DNA from: Lunularia cruciata
Taxonomy: Eukaryota; Streptophyta; Marchantiopsida; Lunulariales; Lunulariaceae
NCBI GenBank assembly: GCA_948567375.1
Contig: OX419756.1
Location: 28,968,333-29,032,332, forward strand
Reading direction: 5' to 3'
Length of the DNA: 64,000 nt
The notes beneath the pieces are model-generated. The model did no database searches, had not been told where the DNA came from, and saw only the letters and a list, made by a program, of their open reading frames with translations. The position numbers and the translations under genes are program-made. How positions within the stretch are numbered: position 1 is the stretch's first letter; every line of letters starts with the position of its first letter. Of the stretch, positions 50,651-63,631 are shown piece after piece.

Positions 50651-51815
50651 GATTAGATCACGATTAACTTAAAAAATATTAGATTAGTACACATATAAGG
50701 TAAAATACACCCCTAAATCTTAAATTTTGTATATTTTAGGCTAAGCTTTGGTCAAAAATCCACAATACTCAAAGTAAAATTTGATGCACATAGCACTCTA
50801 TACAAAGATAACTACTCTTTGACTAAGTCATGGTGTTTTAAGGTTTGAAATCATGAAGAAAGAGTATAATCAAATGGACAAGCGTAGTCTTATCTCTTGT
50901 AGTTATTTCTTGTAGTAAAGAATGCATAGCAATTTGTTGTTTCATATGGAAGAGAAGTGAATCAATTAAAAAAGAAAATCAGATTTGAGATGGTTTTTTC
51001 ATAATTAACTATCAAGATTAAGATGGAAAAGTTAGCAAAAAGTTAGAGATATGGTTGATGGGGGAAAATGTTCATTATGACCTGTTGTATTGTAATCAAG
51101 GTTATGGTGGACAAATCTATATTGATATGAAACCTTATTATGGTGAAGAAGTCTAATTTTGTGTAAGTGTTTAGATTGAGACATGGAGAGTTGTATTTTA
51201 TGACAAGAAACATTGATATGAACCTAGATTTTAAGGACATATCAATATTTAAGGGAAAAGTTTGAAGTTCAATAGAAGTTCACTTTAGTTGATTGATTGA
51301 CAGTCAATAATTGATCCAAGGAGAGTCAAATATAAGTTTGGATGAGTACTAAATATCAGAAATTTTCATTGAGTCATATGAAACCACAAAGAAAATAGGA
51401 ACAATGATTTTATCATTTATCATAACATGATTGTTATCATCAACAAGATCAATTTAGTGGAGTTTGTGTTACATAACAATTGTTCACTCCATCATAGAGA
51501 TCTTTGAGTGAAACATGTGGAGGATTTTGAGTGGCTCTAAAATATTTGTGTCAAAATTATGGTGTAATATAAAAACAATTCGTATAGAATTATAAGAAAT
51601 ATACTCAAATTGAAAATCTATTACAAGCTTGTCTTAATGGGAATCTTAAATTCTTAAGATCAAGACAAAGAAAATAGTTCACAAAAAGTTACAATAAGCT
51701 TCAATATGATTAGTTTTATTTTCCATATTATTGAGTAGTTTTTTAACAATCTTGTAAATCATTTGTAAAAAGAAAATTGTATTGATCATCCTTGTACTCT
51801 TCTTTGTCTCTTCTT
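50651..51815. other. AT-rich, CpG-poor DNA without genes
   Basis: No frame above 66 codons and no recognised repeat family; likely deeply decayed repeat. Confidence 0.5.
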
Positions 51816-53110
51816 CTTAGCTATGCAATAGGTCAAGAAAGGTATGTAGGTAATTGTACCATGAAACTTATTGGCGTAAAGAGTTGTTGCCACCCTTGTA
51901 TGAAGTTAAGCATGTTTATGACGTTTTTACCAAATACATTTATCAGAGTTTAGATCTTATCATTGTAATAAGATGCATCAACTAGTAAAGTGTATGCAAT
52001 TTATGAGTTGGATATGTTATCTCCAAGAAAGTTATCATTTAGGAAGTTTAGATATTAGCAAATTATCATGGATTTTATGAGTGGGTTAAAGACGTTTCAT
52101 ATATCAATTGTGTAGGTTGGTCCAAGAAACTTAATGTGTAAAAGATCTTCTCAATCAAATTATGGAAGTTATTTTTTGTAAAGTTTGATGAGTAAAATGA
52201 TTTTTTGCAATCCTTGTTATAATTTAAGCTTGTTTATTTTGAATTTTGAATTTAAGATTGTGCATTCAGAATTATTATTATTATTATAGTTTGGAGCTTA
52301 TTATTAAGTCTAATGAATTTTTTGGATATTTTATATTCATTTCATGAGTTAAGATATATGATATACAAGAATTGTATTGCTAAGAAATTTTTCAGAAAAG
52401 GAAGATTTACATTGATGTTACAAGTGAATTATCTAAGGTCTATGTGTTAACCAATTAGGATTGGTATGGGTTAAATTAGATATACATTATCCAAAGAAGT
52501 TATTGTTTGGGATGTTTGGATAATGGTAATTTACATAGATATATGAGTGTATGATTTAAACTACTTTTCAATCATATAGCTATATGATCTAGATGAGATT
52601 TTCCTAAGCAACTTATAAAACAAAAGAAGATAGTGATTAGAATTAAAAGTAAATTTATATCCATAAATCTTATTGTTGGAAAGAGTTGTTGAAACCCTTT
52701 TTTATGAATTTGAACATGTCTATGAAGTTTGGAGCTCAAGAATATACATGAGCTTGTTTTTTAGAGTTTGAAACTTGAATGAGAAAGTTCCACATGTCAA
52801 CCATGTAGGATTTGGGTGAGGGGACACCAAGAAACTTATTGGATATTAGAAGACCTCAATTGCAATATTTATGTAATTCTACCATTGTGCTTCTTAGTGG
52901 AATTAGTTGTTGCAATCTTTATTATGAAGTTGAGCATGTATATGAAGTTTGGATAAAAAAACATTTGTGCATGAGTTTTTTTACTAGACTTTGGAGCTAA
53001 TTTTCTATGTTGAGTGCATTGTTTTGCAAAGTATATGTACCTTATTTGTTGAGATATGCAATACTCAAGGAAGTAATTGCTTGTGGAAAATTTGGAATTG
53101 GGAAATCATG
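51816..53110. repeat. Degenerate tandem repeat array, AT-rich
   Basis: Three blocks recur. Block 1, consensus GAGTTGTTGCAACCCTTG then TATGAAGTTGAGCATG and TATGAAGTTTGG, occurs near 51875, 52195, 52675 and 52895. Block 2, CCAAGAAAGTTATTGTTTGG then GGAAGTTTGGATA, occurs near 52015, 52490 and 53055. Block 3, CATATGTCAA..TGTAGG then CCAAGAAACTTA, occurs near 52100 and 52790. Spacing is irregular (about 220-570 bp). No frame is open through it. It may be a decayed satellite or a duplicated fragment of an unknown element. Confidence 0.6.
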
Positions 53111-54813
53111 AGGGATGGATATTAAGAGTGAAATATTTAAAAATTCTATAATTTTCATGACTATACTAATCAATTGAGAGAATTGATAAGACATTTAAAG
53201 AGCTAACCTCAAAGTTCAATGTAACCAAGTCAATGAGTCAAGAGTTGCATTGAACATAAGTTCAAGTTTTGAAGAAGGAAGATAATTGTAGCAAAGAACC
53301 TCCTAAAGCAAGTAGAGCAATGTACAAAGGTGGCCAAGGAGGATGTGTTAATAACAAGGAGGGTGTAAGCAAGACTGCTTCATTAAGGTGTAAGATCTTG
53401 AGTACCAGACCAACAAAGCGCACAAGCCATATTGTCATACCTTGGATTAAAATCATGAAACATTGATTTTGAAATATTCTAAACAAAAAAATCCAAAGCA
53501 TTACTTCAAGTAATGGAAAATTGAGAAGAATGTTTTGTGATTAAATAATAAAAAAAGTTAAGCATATATATATATCTTAATTGCAAAGGAAAACCCAATT
53601 ACAACAAAGATACTATAGTTATTTCTATCAAAGCTTAATCTTTGGGTAATTCAGTTATTATGTAAGTCATATATATATATATAGCTTTTCTAGTAGAAAG
53701 TCAAGAACTAGGGGTAAATCTAATTTTATAAACTACAAAGGTTAGTCTTTGGCTTATTGAAAAGGTATATTGTAAAAAGAATCCTAGGTCCACAGAATTA
53801 GGTGGGCATTCTTATCTAATTTATCGATAGGACCAAGTATACTTACCATTTATCATCCAATTTTACTTGGCTAGGCCATCTTATGTGTATGATTTGCAGT
53901 TAGATGTGTATGATTAATGCTTGCAATGAATTCACTTTTGCTCTATCTCTCATACCTCCTCATCACTTTGAATTGAGGTGGTAGTCCTTTTGTGAGTAAT
54001 GCTAGCAACCTCCTGTTTGATTTAGCCATACTATGATTTAAATGTGATCCAAAGAAAGATTTTTTTTAGTTCCTTGGCTTGTGGCAAATATCAAAAGACT
54101 ACATTAGATCTCAAAGATATAAAGAAGTGGGTATGGGAATCATAAATGGTAAGAACATTGAACATTTTTTATGAGCCCTTTTCAAGAATACAAGTTGCTT
54201 CAATAGTTATCACATATAGTAAGAACCTTCCACTTTGCTCCAATTCTATGTGGTCACATATGTAAGACACATGGAATACCATACATCTCATATGGATGAT
54301 ATCTTTGTTGTATTTATGCTCCCTTAGCCCCTGGAGTGTTGAATTGAACTTTTGCATGAATAGAGGTAATGAGAGGTGTATTCAAAATTTAATAGATTTG
54401 GATTTTATGTATTTAATATACTCACAAGATACCAATTTTAAGAAGAGTTACATATACTTGTATATTTTTTATAGTCTTTTGTGATCTAATATAACATACT
54501 TCTTCTTTCAAGTAGAGATTACACAACTCCCATTTATCACAAGCCAAGTAACTAAGCTTGGCATGGATTCTCCAATAAACTTTTATATGGTTCTTTATGT
54601 GCACAAACTTTGAGCAAATCCTCAAGCCAAAGGAATTTTTTTACTTGCATGTATGATTTGCTCAAAGTTTAGCCTAAATTGGAAATTCATTCTACATGGA
54701 TTACATAGCATCTTTAAAATCCTTAGACATAGCTCGGGAAATATTCTTCAAAGAGTGCTCAAAGGGTCTCCAAGAGGACCTTACATCCTTGCAATGCAAC
54801 TTGAATCCTTAGC
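53111..54813. other. AT-rich DNA with TA microsatellites
   Basis: No gene recognised; the longest frame is 79 codons and has no visible domain. Two (TA)n tracts occur at about 53562-53575 and 53670-53684. Confidence 0.5.
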
Positions 54814-54818
54814 CTTAT

Positions 54819-55590
54819 TGTAATGTTCCAAGGATAGTAGAGAGACACAAAAGAGAAAACACAAGTTTCACACTCAAAACTTTGATGCCCCAAAGGAGCA
54901 CCTGCTCTTTATTATATAGCCAAAGAGGATCCACTCCAAGGAAGCTCCACCCTTGGATCAAACACATGGATTGGTGACTTGTCAGCGAGTTCCACCCTTA
55001 CATTACTTGCTTGGATGAGTGACATGTCTGTCCTTGTCCTATTTGGCTTGTCAAATAGGTTTTGACCACAGGGAATCTTCTTATAGGAATCTCATAATCA
55101 CGTGGGTGAGGTACCATTGGAAATCTCTCATTGAGACAAGCTTAGGGGAAGGGAAGACCAACCTTTCTTGAATCTGTTGTGTGGGGGGGGGGGGGGGAGG
55201 GGAAGGAGGGGGGAGGGGGAATCTGCACATTTTTGAGGCCTAACTCATCCATTTAGGCCTCTGAAATTGCTTTTGAAGTTTTCAAGCACATCTAGGTTTC
55301 TGCCCTATTAGTAGAAGTACTCTTTTGTTGATAACTCTATTTGATCTACTTAGTCCACTATGTGTAATATCATTCCTAGATGTTACCAAACCAAATTTCA
55401 AATCTAAATCATATGTCTAGCTATTGGTTCTAAGGTTTTCAAGCATATTTTGGTTTTTACCCTATTAGAAAAAGTAGTCCTTTGGTGATATCTCTATCTA
55501 ATATATTTATTCCATCATATATAACATCCTTCCAGATGTTACTAAACTAAATTTCACCTCTAGATCATATGTCTAGCTATTGGTATTACA
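54819..55590 (-). mobile_element. Solo LTR of the chromovirus family, minus strand
   Basis: The reverse complement starts TGTAATACCAATAGCTAG and ends GGAACATTACA, like the LTRs of copies A and B. The conserved TATA element is at 54907-54919 (minus). It shares the internal doubling of the copy A 3' LTR. No internal region adjoins, and the flanks are CTTAT (54814-54818) and CTTAC (55591-55595), a 4-of-5 target duplication, so it arose by LTR-LTR recombination. A G-rich stretch lies inside at 55183-55220. Confidence 0.92.
55183..55220 (+). repeat. G-rich tract (15 consecutive G plus further G runs)
   Basis: A run of 15 G followed by G4, G6 and G5 runs within the solo LTR. The equivalent place in other LTRs is only mildly C/G-rich. 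It could fold as a G-quadruplex, and it is also a typical place for sequencing error. Confidence 0.9.
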
Positions 55591-55595
55591 CTTAC

Positions 55596-58209
55596 CTAAG
55601 GGAATGAAAATTTGAGAGGTATAAGCCTTAATTAAGTAACAAAATTTAGAGAAACCCAAGAGAGCCATTCATCTTCATAATAATCCTTAAATTTTTTGCC
55701 ATTGATATATGATTTGCTTGAAAATTTTGCCTAAAGTTTGAGCAAAAGGATTTTATTTGACTTAAACTTTGTGGTGAAGGGAATTTTAGCAACATTTAAT
55801 TTGATCATTATTTTTGAAGAAAAATTTAGGTCCAACCAAACATTTAAACCTTAAGTTTTACATGAATCATATTTATTTGACCTATACAAATATTTTCTAT
55901 TTATAGAGATCCTTTCTTTGTTATTGACAATACATATCAATTTCATAACTTGTTGACCTAATGAGATATTATTCTTAGAATCAACTACCATGACCATATA
56001 GCATAATTCACCATAGAAGGGGCTAATTTCTGTTACATATACACATATATGTTATAGTAAACACTCCAAAAACAATCCAACATGTTTATGAAGTCCATTA
56101 TCACATAGAATTGACATGTCTCATCAAAGGTTCAAAGGTTTGGTTGAGTCTTTTGCCAACTTAGGATATGCAAACTCAAAGTGAAAAATAAGTATTTGGC
56201 ACTTCACTTTATATAAGGAAACATGTTAAGTTTTTCCTTACACAATGTTAACAAAGTTCAAATATTGTAAATGATAGAAGCTCAAAGAACGACCTTATAT
56301 ATGATATTAAACTAGCCTTATATTTATATGTTATCCTATATTTAGCATTGCAACTTAATTGATTCCCAGTTTCAAAAAAAATAACTTAATCAAAGTGCCA
56401 TAAGGTTTGACATGACATCTATGATTACTAGTTTACATAGAGTTTCATTGGCAACAAGGTTTCTATGTCCTAAGTTGTAAACATTAATGTAAGTCTTATG
56501 CTTTAAGGCAATGTGTACACTTTTAGTACAAGGTTAAGGTTGTACTAAAGGTCAAGGATCAAAGTTTCTTACAAGCATCAATGATTCACACTTCCAAGTT
56601 GCCTAGACATACTGGTTGGATAAAATTCATAAAAGATGTTGGGCTAATATAATTATCATAAAACTGGACTTCAAATTTATTTCAATTTGATTGTGACCAA
56701 ATTCCATAACAAACTACAAAATGATTATGGATGTTACCTTAATAACTTACAAGGTGTGTGTGGAAGTGCACTATACAATGTTTATAAGTGAGGTCATTTT
56801 TTCAAATTCATCTATTTATGTGCTAATTACTTGGTCCAAATTTCTAGGAGAATTATGTAAATAATTGTTATAGATCCATTAAATTTATTATCAGATTGTT
56901 TCTACATCTGGCTAAACATGAACTTAAACTTCAAATTTGATTTTTATATTATATATTCTTGTTTTTCTAAATCAAAATAATGCAAGATTCTTTAGTAATG
57001 AAATAATCTTTTTCTATTGCAAAATAAGGAAAGTGTATTCAGTCAACTTGAAAGTGAATTAATGATAATTATACAAATTAGTTACAATATAAACTTTGCT
57101 AGTATTACCAATTTTTTCTTTGTTCCTTGGGACACATAAAGTATGGTATTATGCTCCTTGCACCTCATTTATTACCCTATAAATCTAGAGGTTTCAATTG
57201 GAGAAATTATAGCATAGGTGTCAAGGAGGATCTACTTTTGTAAATATGAATGTGATATCTTATAAACATTATGAATAAAATCATAATCAAGTTATCTGAA
57301 CTAAAAATTGAAAAATTATATATTAAATAAATATGTATTAATATTATATTATATTATAGAAAAATATAATATTGCAGTAAAAAATTGTACCTAATTTGAG
57401 AAAAAATTACAATATTGGTAATAGCACTAAGTGCAACCTATCTATCCTATATACTCTAAGGGATAAAGATACATAGTTGAGCTAATTTGAATACCTTAAG
57501 CAACAAAATTTTTAAATCTAACATTTTAAGTTTTTAAAAAGTTCCATTATATCATGATATTATTATTTACTGTGCATATAGTATATAGGAATATTGAAAT
57601 TCATTGACAATGGTGTTTTTCTGGATATCGTTCTGACTCAAGTCCTTAAAATACAATGACGCATTTCTAAGAAATAATAAGAGTTAGGATCTTGAGGCAA
57701 ATTTATTTACTATGGTCATATTTGGAAATTTTAGATAGCTTCATGTAAGACTTGTTGCTGCTGAAAGCATAATTTTAGTGTAGTAGCAAATGCACGACAT
57801 TATTTTCATATGGAAAGTAAGATTTTGCAATTATACTTCCAATACTTTCAATAGGAGTATGGACATCTAAAGGATTTTTTTATTTTTATCAAATTTTGAA
57901 TATAGGAAATAAATAATAGTTTTTATTTGTTGATATAAGATTTAAGTATAAGGTATTATATTGAATTATGAAATTTAATAAATATAAATATAAATATAAA
58001 TATAAATATATGATTTTAACCAATTACATATGATTTATATTCAGATAGCTATATTTATCTACACTAGAATTATATTACTCTGCACTATTGTCAATACAAA
58101 GAGAATAAATCTAAAATATATATCTCATTTTTATACTTTGCAAATGTATCACTTTTCAATATATAAATAATATTTTATAAGACAATTTTTTCATACACAA
58201 ATGATTGGA
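55596..58209. other. AT-rich, CpG-poor DNA without genes
   Basis: No frame above 60 codons is open. An (AAATAT)n microsatellite lies at 57978-58010. No repeat family was recognised. Confidence 0.5.
57978..58010. repeat. (AAATAT)n microsatellite
   Basis: Five tandem units of ATAAAT in AT-rich DNA. Confidence 0.95.
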
Positions 58210-61200
58210 ATTTAGTTTCATTTTATCTCTACATCTTGTTTGGGCTTGATGGATCTTGCATCTTTTTGTTATCTTATCAGTGAATAGGAAAAGAGGAGAA
58301 GAAATAAGAGAGGGAGAAAGGAAGGAAAAAAAGCAAGGATATTATAGAGTTTTAGAGAGCTCATCTGCATATATCACATGAGCAAATAGTCTATTCTATT
58401 GTTTTTCAATTTTGGTTCTATTGGTACTTAGATTGAAGACTATGGATAATTGAGTATAAAGTTATGAGTAATTTTAGGTTTTTAGGGTTTAGAGTGACAT
58501 TGAGAGTGATGGATTGGGAATTTTCATTTCTAATCTCTTGGTATTCATGCCGGAGTTCCATGTGAACTTAGTTTGAGAATCTTTGAGATGGAAATTGAAA
58601 GTTATGAGAGTTTAAAGTTTTTAGAGTTTGGAGAGATTGTATTTAATCATGTGAGTTGTGATGTGAGAGGTTGTGGTTTTGTAGGGATGGGGAAATATAG
58701 AGAGAAGCATTGTGTGTTATGATTTTTATTCTTGTACGAGCCATAGCTACAGTTCCTCATGTGGGATCGAATACACCATGCACGATATGTCACCAACGCT
58801 TTAGCTTGCAAGGGATAAAGACCCATAAGGGAAAGATGCATAAGGATTATGATTGGACCACTTGGGATGCTCATGTTAGGTGAGCAGCCACATCAACACT
58901 AGTGACACTAAGGATTATGCATGCTTCCTCTATCTCTTTGTTGATTGTTCTAGGAAGATCAATCAAGTTGTGTGAGTGGTTAGCATCTTTGGTAGGTTGT
59001 ATATTGGAATTATTTGAGACTAGTTTTCCATATCCATATGTTACCCCATACATTCCATGATGATGCTAGATAGGCTTTTCACCTACCACTTGAGTTTTTG
59101 GCATGTGGTCCCTTGGACGAGTTAGCATAGTTCTTATTCCTCTTACTCCCTTGATGGTACCTTTGTTATGCTAGAGGGGGACATGTGGGGCATAGAGAGG
59201 TGGCTACTAGATTTTGTCAATTCCAAGCGAGGGATTGGGCTGCCCTACAAGAGGAGTCCGTTAGAGCTACACGTGTTAGGAGACAAATTCTACCATAACA
59301 TACCATAGAGTCCACTTGATTATGACGATGTAAGACATTTGGTCAAGTAGGAGAGTTTAGCAAAGTAGTATGAGAGCTACATCCTTTGTCTATGGCTAGT
59401 CCCACTGATGAGACTATCTCTCCCTTATGCTCACTACATCCTATGGCAAGAGAAGGAGTACCATTGAAGGTCTTAGATTATCAACTTGAGCAGCCTTTAT
59501 GTCTTGATAGGTCACTTTTTGCACAAGCATTGTGCACTACTCCTTGCCTTTCCATAAGAGGCTTGGCAAGGATGGTATAAGAGCATCTTAGAGATTACTT
59601 TCAAGTAGATGATCCTTCTAGTAGATCTACCAAGTTGTTTCAAGTGGCTATAACAATAGCAAGGGAAGATATTCCTATGTTAGTTAGTTAGGTGTTGGGA
59701 GCTAGTCAACTTTTCATGATAGAGAAGAGCCTGGGTGCATTAGACCAATTGCTATTGGAACTCTTTTTGCACTTGGTTAGCTGCACCATTGTCTTTAAGC
59801 ATTGATCTCACTTCCAAGAGCACCTCATTCCACATCAATTTGGAGTAGTTACACTTGGAGGTTGCAAGGCTATTCCTTAGGCATCAAGGCACTCTTAGAT
59901 ATCCATGTGGAGTGGGTTGTCCTATAGGTAGATGTTGAGAACAGTTTTTATAGCATCTCTTGTGCATCCACCTTTGGAGAGCTTAGGGAGGCCGTGGATC
60001 CTTGGTGAGTCTCATTCCTTTTGTGTGGTCATTCTATGGTTCTTGTGCTTTCCTTTACTACTAGGATGGGTGGTCACATGAGGGAGTCGCCATCTTGGAG
60101 TCAATTATTGATACATGATAGGGAGATCCTTTAGGGAGACCTTTGTTTGCCATGACTCACTTTATAGCTCTCTTATGTACTCCATGGCCATGCTAGGTTG
60201 TGTATTTCTCTCCTTAGAAAATGATACATACATTATGGGCTCCATACATCAGATTAGGCAGGCCTTTCCCCCAAGTGCAAAACATGGTCTTTTCAAGTAT
60301 CCCTCCCTACCTTGAGCTTCTAGAGGGATGTGCCACATTTATAGATAGACTACATATTCTTGGAGTGCTAGTAGGATCCAAGGATTTTGTCACATGTTTC
60401 TTAGAAGTTGCACTTGTAGAAGATATTCTCCATGTGGATGACCTTCCTTGACTAGGAGATCCATAAGTAGCATTTGGTATGCTTTCCTCTAGTATTGCCT
60501 ATCAATTGACTTACCTTCTGCCCTGTTTGCTCTTCCTTGACTTTCATATCATGTTTGAGAGCTTTTGATATGAGGATTATGTGAGTCTTTGGTGGTATCA
60601 TTGGACCAAGGACATTTGAGTGTGTGAGAGGGGATTTTGCATGTAGACAGACATATCTACCAATCTCATATGGAAGGGTAGGCATATTATCTATGGAGGA
60701 GATGGAACCTATAGCATTTTTGGGTAGTTGTGCTCTCTTGACACCCCTACTTTCCTCTTGTTTTATGGTTGTTGATAGGCTAATTTTGGAGACTTATATG
60801 ACCAAGGTGGAGGAGGATTTCTTTTCTCTCCAAGTTTTATTGCAGCATATGAAACATGGTCTATCTCCATGGGCACAATAGGACCTTCCATCCTTTGCTT
60901 CACTATTGTCAAATTGGACCAAGGGTTTGCAGTCTTCCTTGATGGAGTGGTAGTGTTAGAATATACTACATTCACTCTTAATTGACTTGTCCATTCCTTG
61001 GGCCACTAGAGTAGGTAGTGTTTTCATAGATTTCTATGGATAAACTAGTGATACTCAAAATAATATTATGGGTGACCATTAAAGATCATCAACTTCAAAA
61101 TGAATGGTATTGTAAAACTTTGATGAGTACAAACCTTTTTATGGTGAAATTTTTGGGTAAATATTTTACTCAATAAGTTCTTTGGATTGATTATTTATAA

Positions 61201-61478
61201 CTCATACAAATTTATAAGTCATATTTTCCAAAATATAAAAAAATTTATATGGTTAAAGATATATTTCCATAAATTCACATACTTGGTTATGCTATTCATA
61301 AAATTCTACAAACTTTTTGAAAACTTTTGCAGATTTTTTGTTTCAACTCTAACTATTCCAATAATCATCAAAGGTGGATAACTTTGACCTTTAATCTAAG
61401 AAATGGTGCCTAGCCCTATTTTACCCCCTTGTTTTTTCTTTGTAAGCTTGATGGGATCTTCCCACCCTTCTTTTTACA
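58210..61478 (+). mobile_element. LINE copy 2: zinc finger, RT and post-RT region, tail motif at both ends
   Basis: Longest LINE body. A tail-like motif (T6, 58210-58275) precedes it. Homology to copy 1 starts near 58280. A C2H2 finger reads CTICHQRFSLQG..HKGKMH (58779-58841), like the N-terminal fingers of R2-type elements. RT: the A-motif region VDVENSFYSIS near 59930, GDPLGRPLFAM from about 60124, and an ENDTYIMGSIHQIR block near 60218 in the place of the catalytic ADD. The post-RT part (60540-61000) matches copy 3 closely (PIAFLGS-type, FMVVDRLILETY). From about 61010 to 61400 it carries unrelated sequence, then the 3' tail T7 (61405-61478). No endonuclease half is present. Several stops and frame changes interrupt the coding stretch. 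Confidence 0.75.
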
Positions 61479-62029
61479 CATGCAATTGCATGTATTTAAG
61501 AAAAGCAAAAAATAGATTTGTGCACAACTCGGCTACTAGCTAGCTAGCTAGCCCACTAAAAATTGTAATTGACTAGTGTAAAATTAACCCATTTGAGCCA
61601 ACAAATCTAGGTTATATTATATTTTAAAAGTTAATTTAGATCATATTAGATTAGATAGATTGAAACAATAGATTCTAGGTAGAAATAGTTCTCAAGTAAT
61701 GAATTTTGAACATGAAGTTTTGATTATAACAAGAATCAAAGCAAAAACTATTCAGAAATGATAAGCTTGATGAAGAATCCGAGCTTGCTATTAGAATCAG
61801 ACCCTTTGCCAAAAATATGAAGTAAGCATGATGGGTGAGAAAGTCAAAGCGCCTCTCCACTATAGTAAGCCCCATCAAACTGATAATGAAGGTGACCAAA
61901 AAGGTCCACTACTAGGGGAAAAAAGGTGTTGGAGGCAAGTTGTGTGGCATAGTGGTCCTCCTTTCTCCTAGTTGTTATGATCACTACCTCTCTTGTTTGG
62001 ATGCTAGCTTGTGCCAAAGACTATAGACT
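61479..62029. other. AT-rich spacer with a (CTAG)n tract
   Basis: No gene recognised. CTAGCTAGCTAGCTAGC lies at 61536-61552. Confidence 0.55.
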
Positions 62030-62600
62030 AAGTGGGTTTGCTACCACCACATGATACAATGTATGTTAGCCATCTCTAAAGGTGACAATATTTGTACATA
62101 CTTTCTGGTGAGGTGGGCCCAATAGCACCATCCATCATTCAATCAAAACTTATGAGCATGTAGATTGTAGGATCTAGGCCACCGCATCTCTAATGGCATC
62201 ATGGAATATAATAAGCTCTTCTCATATGACACATCATAGGAAATGTTTGTCCTCAACATCCAATGTAGAACCGCATGGGTAGTGGTCCAATAAGCCCAAG
62301 AGTGATGGATACGGTAGACCTAGCCAAAGATAATGGACCATAGTGAACTCCTCTAATGTGAATTAAAAGTCCTCAATCAAAGGGAAAGCATAAAGCCAAG
62401 CTCCGGCACCCTTCTTATTGCAAGAGAGGATCCTAGCTCTATCAAGTAAAGGTGTGTCAATGAAGATGCTAGAAAGGATGTGAGTGTACATACACTCACT
62501 AAGCTCTACATGAAACTTCCTAGACTCTAAAAAGACATAATTTGCAAAGGAAAGAGTGATGTATGTGCATGGTCTGGCAATAAATCCCATGTTAATTGAA
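62030..62600 (-). mobile_element. LINE copy 4: fragment around the zinc knuckle
   Basis: Minus strand reads LLDRARILSCNKKGAGAWLY (near 62440-62380), then a CGSTLD block (near 62270) with a His/Cys remainder, then HDAIRD (near 62195). These match the segment just before the endonuclease in copy 3 (37690-37470), which links copies 3 and 4. The frame is interrupted several times, and no tail or RT is attached. It lies in opposite orientation to copy 2. Confidence 0.65.
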
Positions 62601-62712
62601 GAGATATTTAGAAATCATAAGTGCTTGAGTAGATTGTTGCAATAAGTGGCAAAAAAAGAGAGACCATCATGGTAAGGACCTATCCACAAACAAGGGGCCA
62701 GTAGTGCCCATG

Positions 62713-63626
62713 TGTAATACCATTAGCTAGTCAAATTATTTAAAGGTGGAAATTGGCTTAGTAATATCTTTAGGGATGTTATACACATGCCTATGTAGAT
62801 AAGGTAGAAGTGTCACCAAAAGAGTACTTTTACTAATAGGGCAGAACTCAAAAACACATTGAAAACTTTAGGGCCAATTTTGAAGGCATAAACAAAAGAA
62901 TTAGACCTCAAGAATGAAAATTTTCCCTCTAGAAAAATAAGGCATTGCCTTCCCACCCCCTTGTTTGTCTTGTCTAGATCTTTCCAATGGTACCACTATG
63001 GGATTTTATCTCTTTTTTGGTAGATAATAGATTGCATTTCATTTACATAGTTAGCTTTTTTATTATTAATATCTAACAAAACATTAGTATGAACTAAAGG
63101 CACACACTTCATTACACATAGTATGATAGATATCAAAAGCAATCATATGGGAAATTTGTAGGAAACTATTTGAGTGGCAGATTATAATGCTCCCAAAAAA
63201 GCATACTTGGAATTACTAGGCCAACATGCTGTAATAATTCCATACACTCCAAGTGAAGATATCACAAATAGATACAAAAACCCAATATTGAAAAACACAT
63301 ACCATAATCCAAAGGGATCATAGCACACCTCACCTATGATGTTCTAAGGTTCCTACATGAAGATTCCTCACAGATTCCCCTTGGTCAAAATTATTTGACC
63401 AACCAAATAAGACAAGGACCAACATATCACCAATCAATATAACTAATCTAAGGGTGTAGTTCATTGATATGTCACAAATCCATGTATCTAATGTAAGGGT
63501 GTAGCTCCTTTTGGGGAATCCTCTTTGCTATATAATAAAGTCAAGGTGCTCCTTTGGGGCATAAGAGTATTGAGAAATGAAATTTTTTGTTTCTCTTCGT
63601 GTTTCTCCTGTCCTTGGAACACTACA
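62713..63626 (+). mobile_element. Solo LTR of the chromovirus family, with a nested insertion
   Basis: Starts TGTAATACCATTAGCTAG and ends CACTACA. It is flanked by perfect CCATG target duplications (62708-62712 and 63627-63631). The TATA element lies at about 63529-63540. Without the nested 333-bp insertion and its target duplication it would be about 576 bp, close to the 603-bp LTR of copy B. It is the short LTR form. Confidence 0.93.
63001..63333 (-). mobile_element. Unclassified 333-bp insertion in the solo LTR
   Basis: Bounded by CTATG on both sides (62996-63000 and 63334-63338), a likely 5-bp target duplication; the LTR sequence continues across it when compared with 14423-15025. No inverted ends. 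Read on the minus strand it ends with AATGAAATGCAATC and an A-rich stretch, as short retroposon 3' ends often do. No coding content. A SINE or LINE 3' fragment is likely but unproven. Confidence 0.65.
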
Positions 63627-63631
63627 CCATG

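Noticed and set aside
52812-53000. Decayed PPR-type gene in the AT-rich repeat array
   Set aside because: Tried both strands; the recurring blocks do not give the PPR pattern in any frame.
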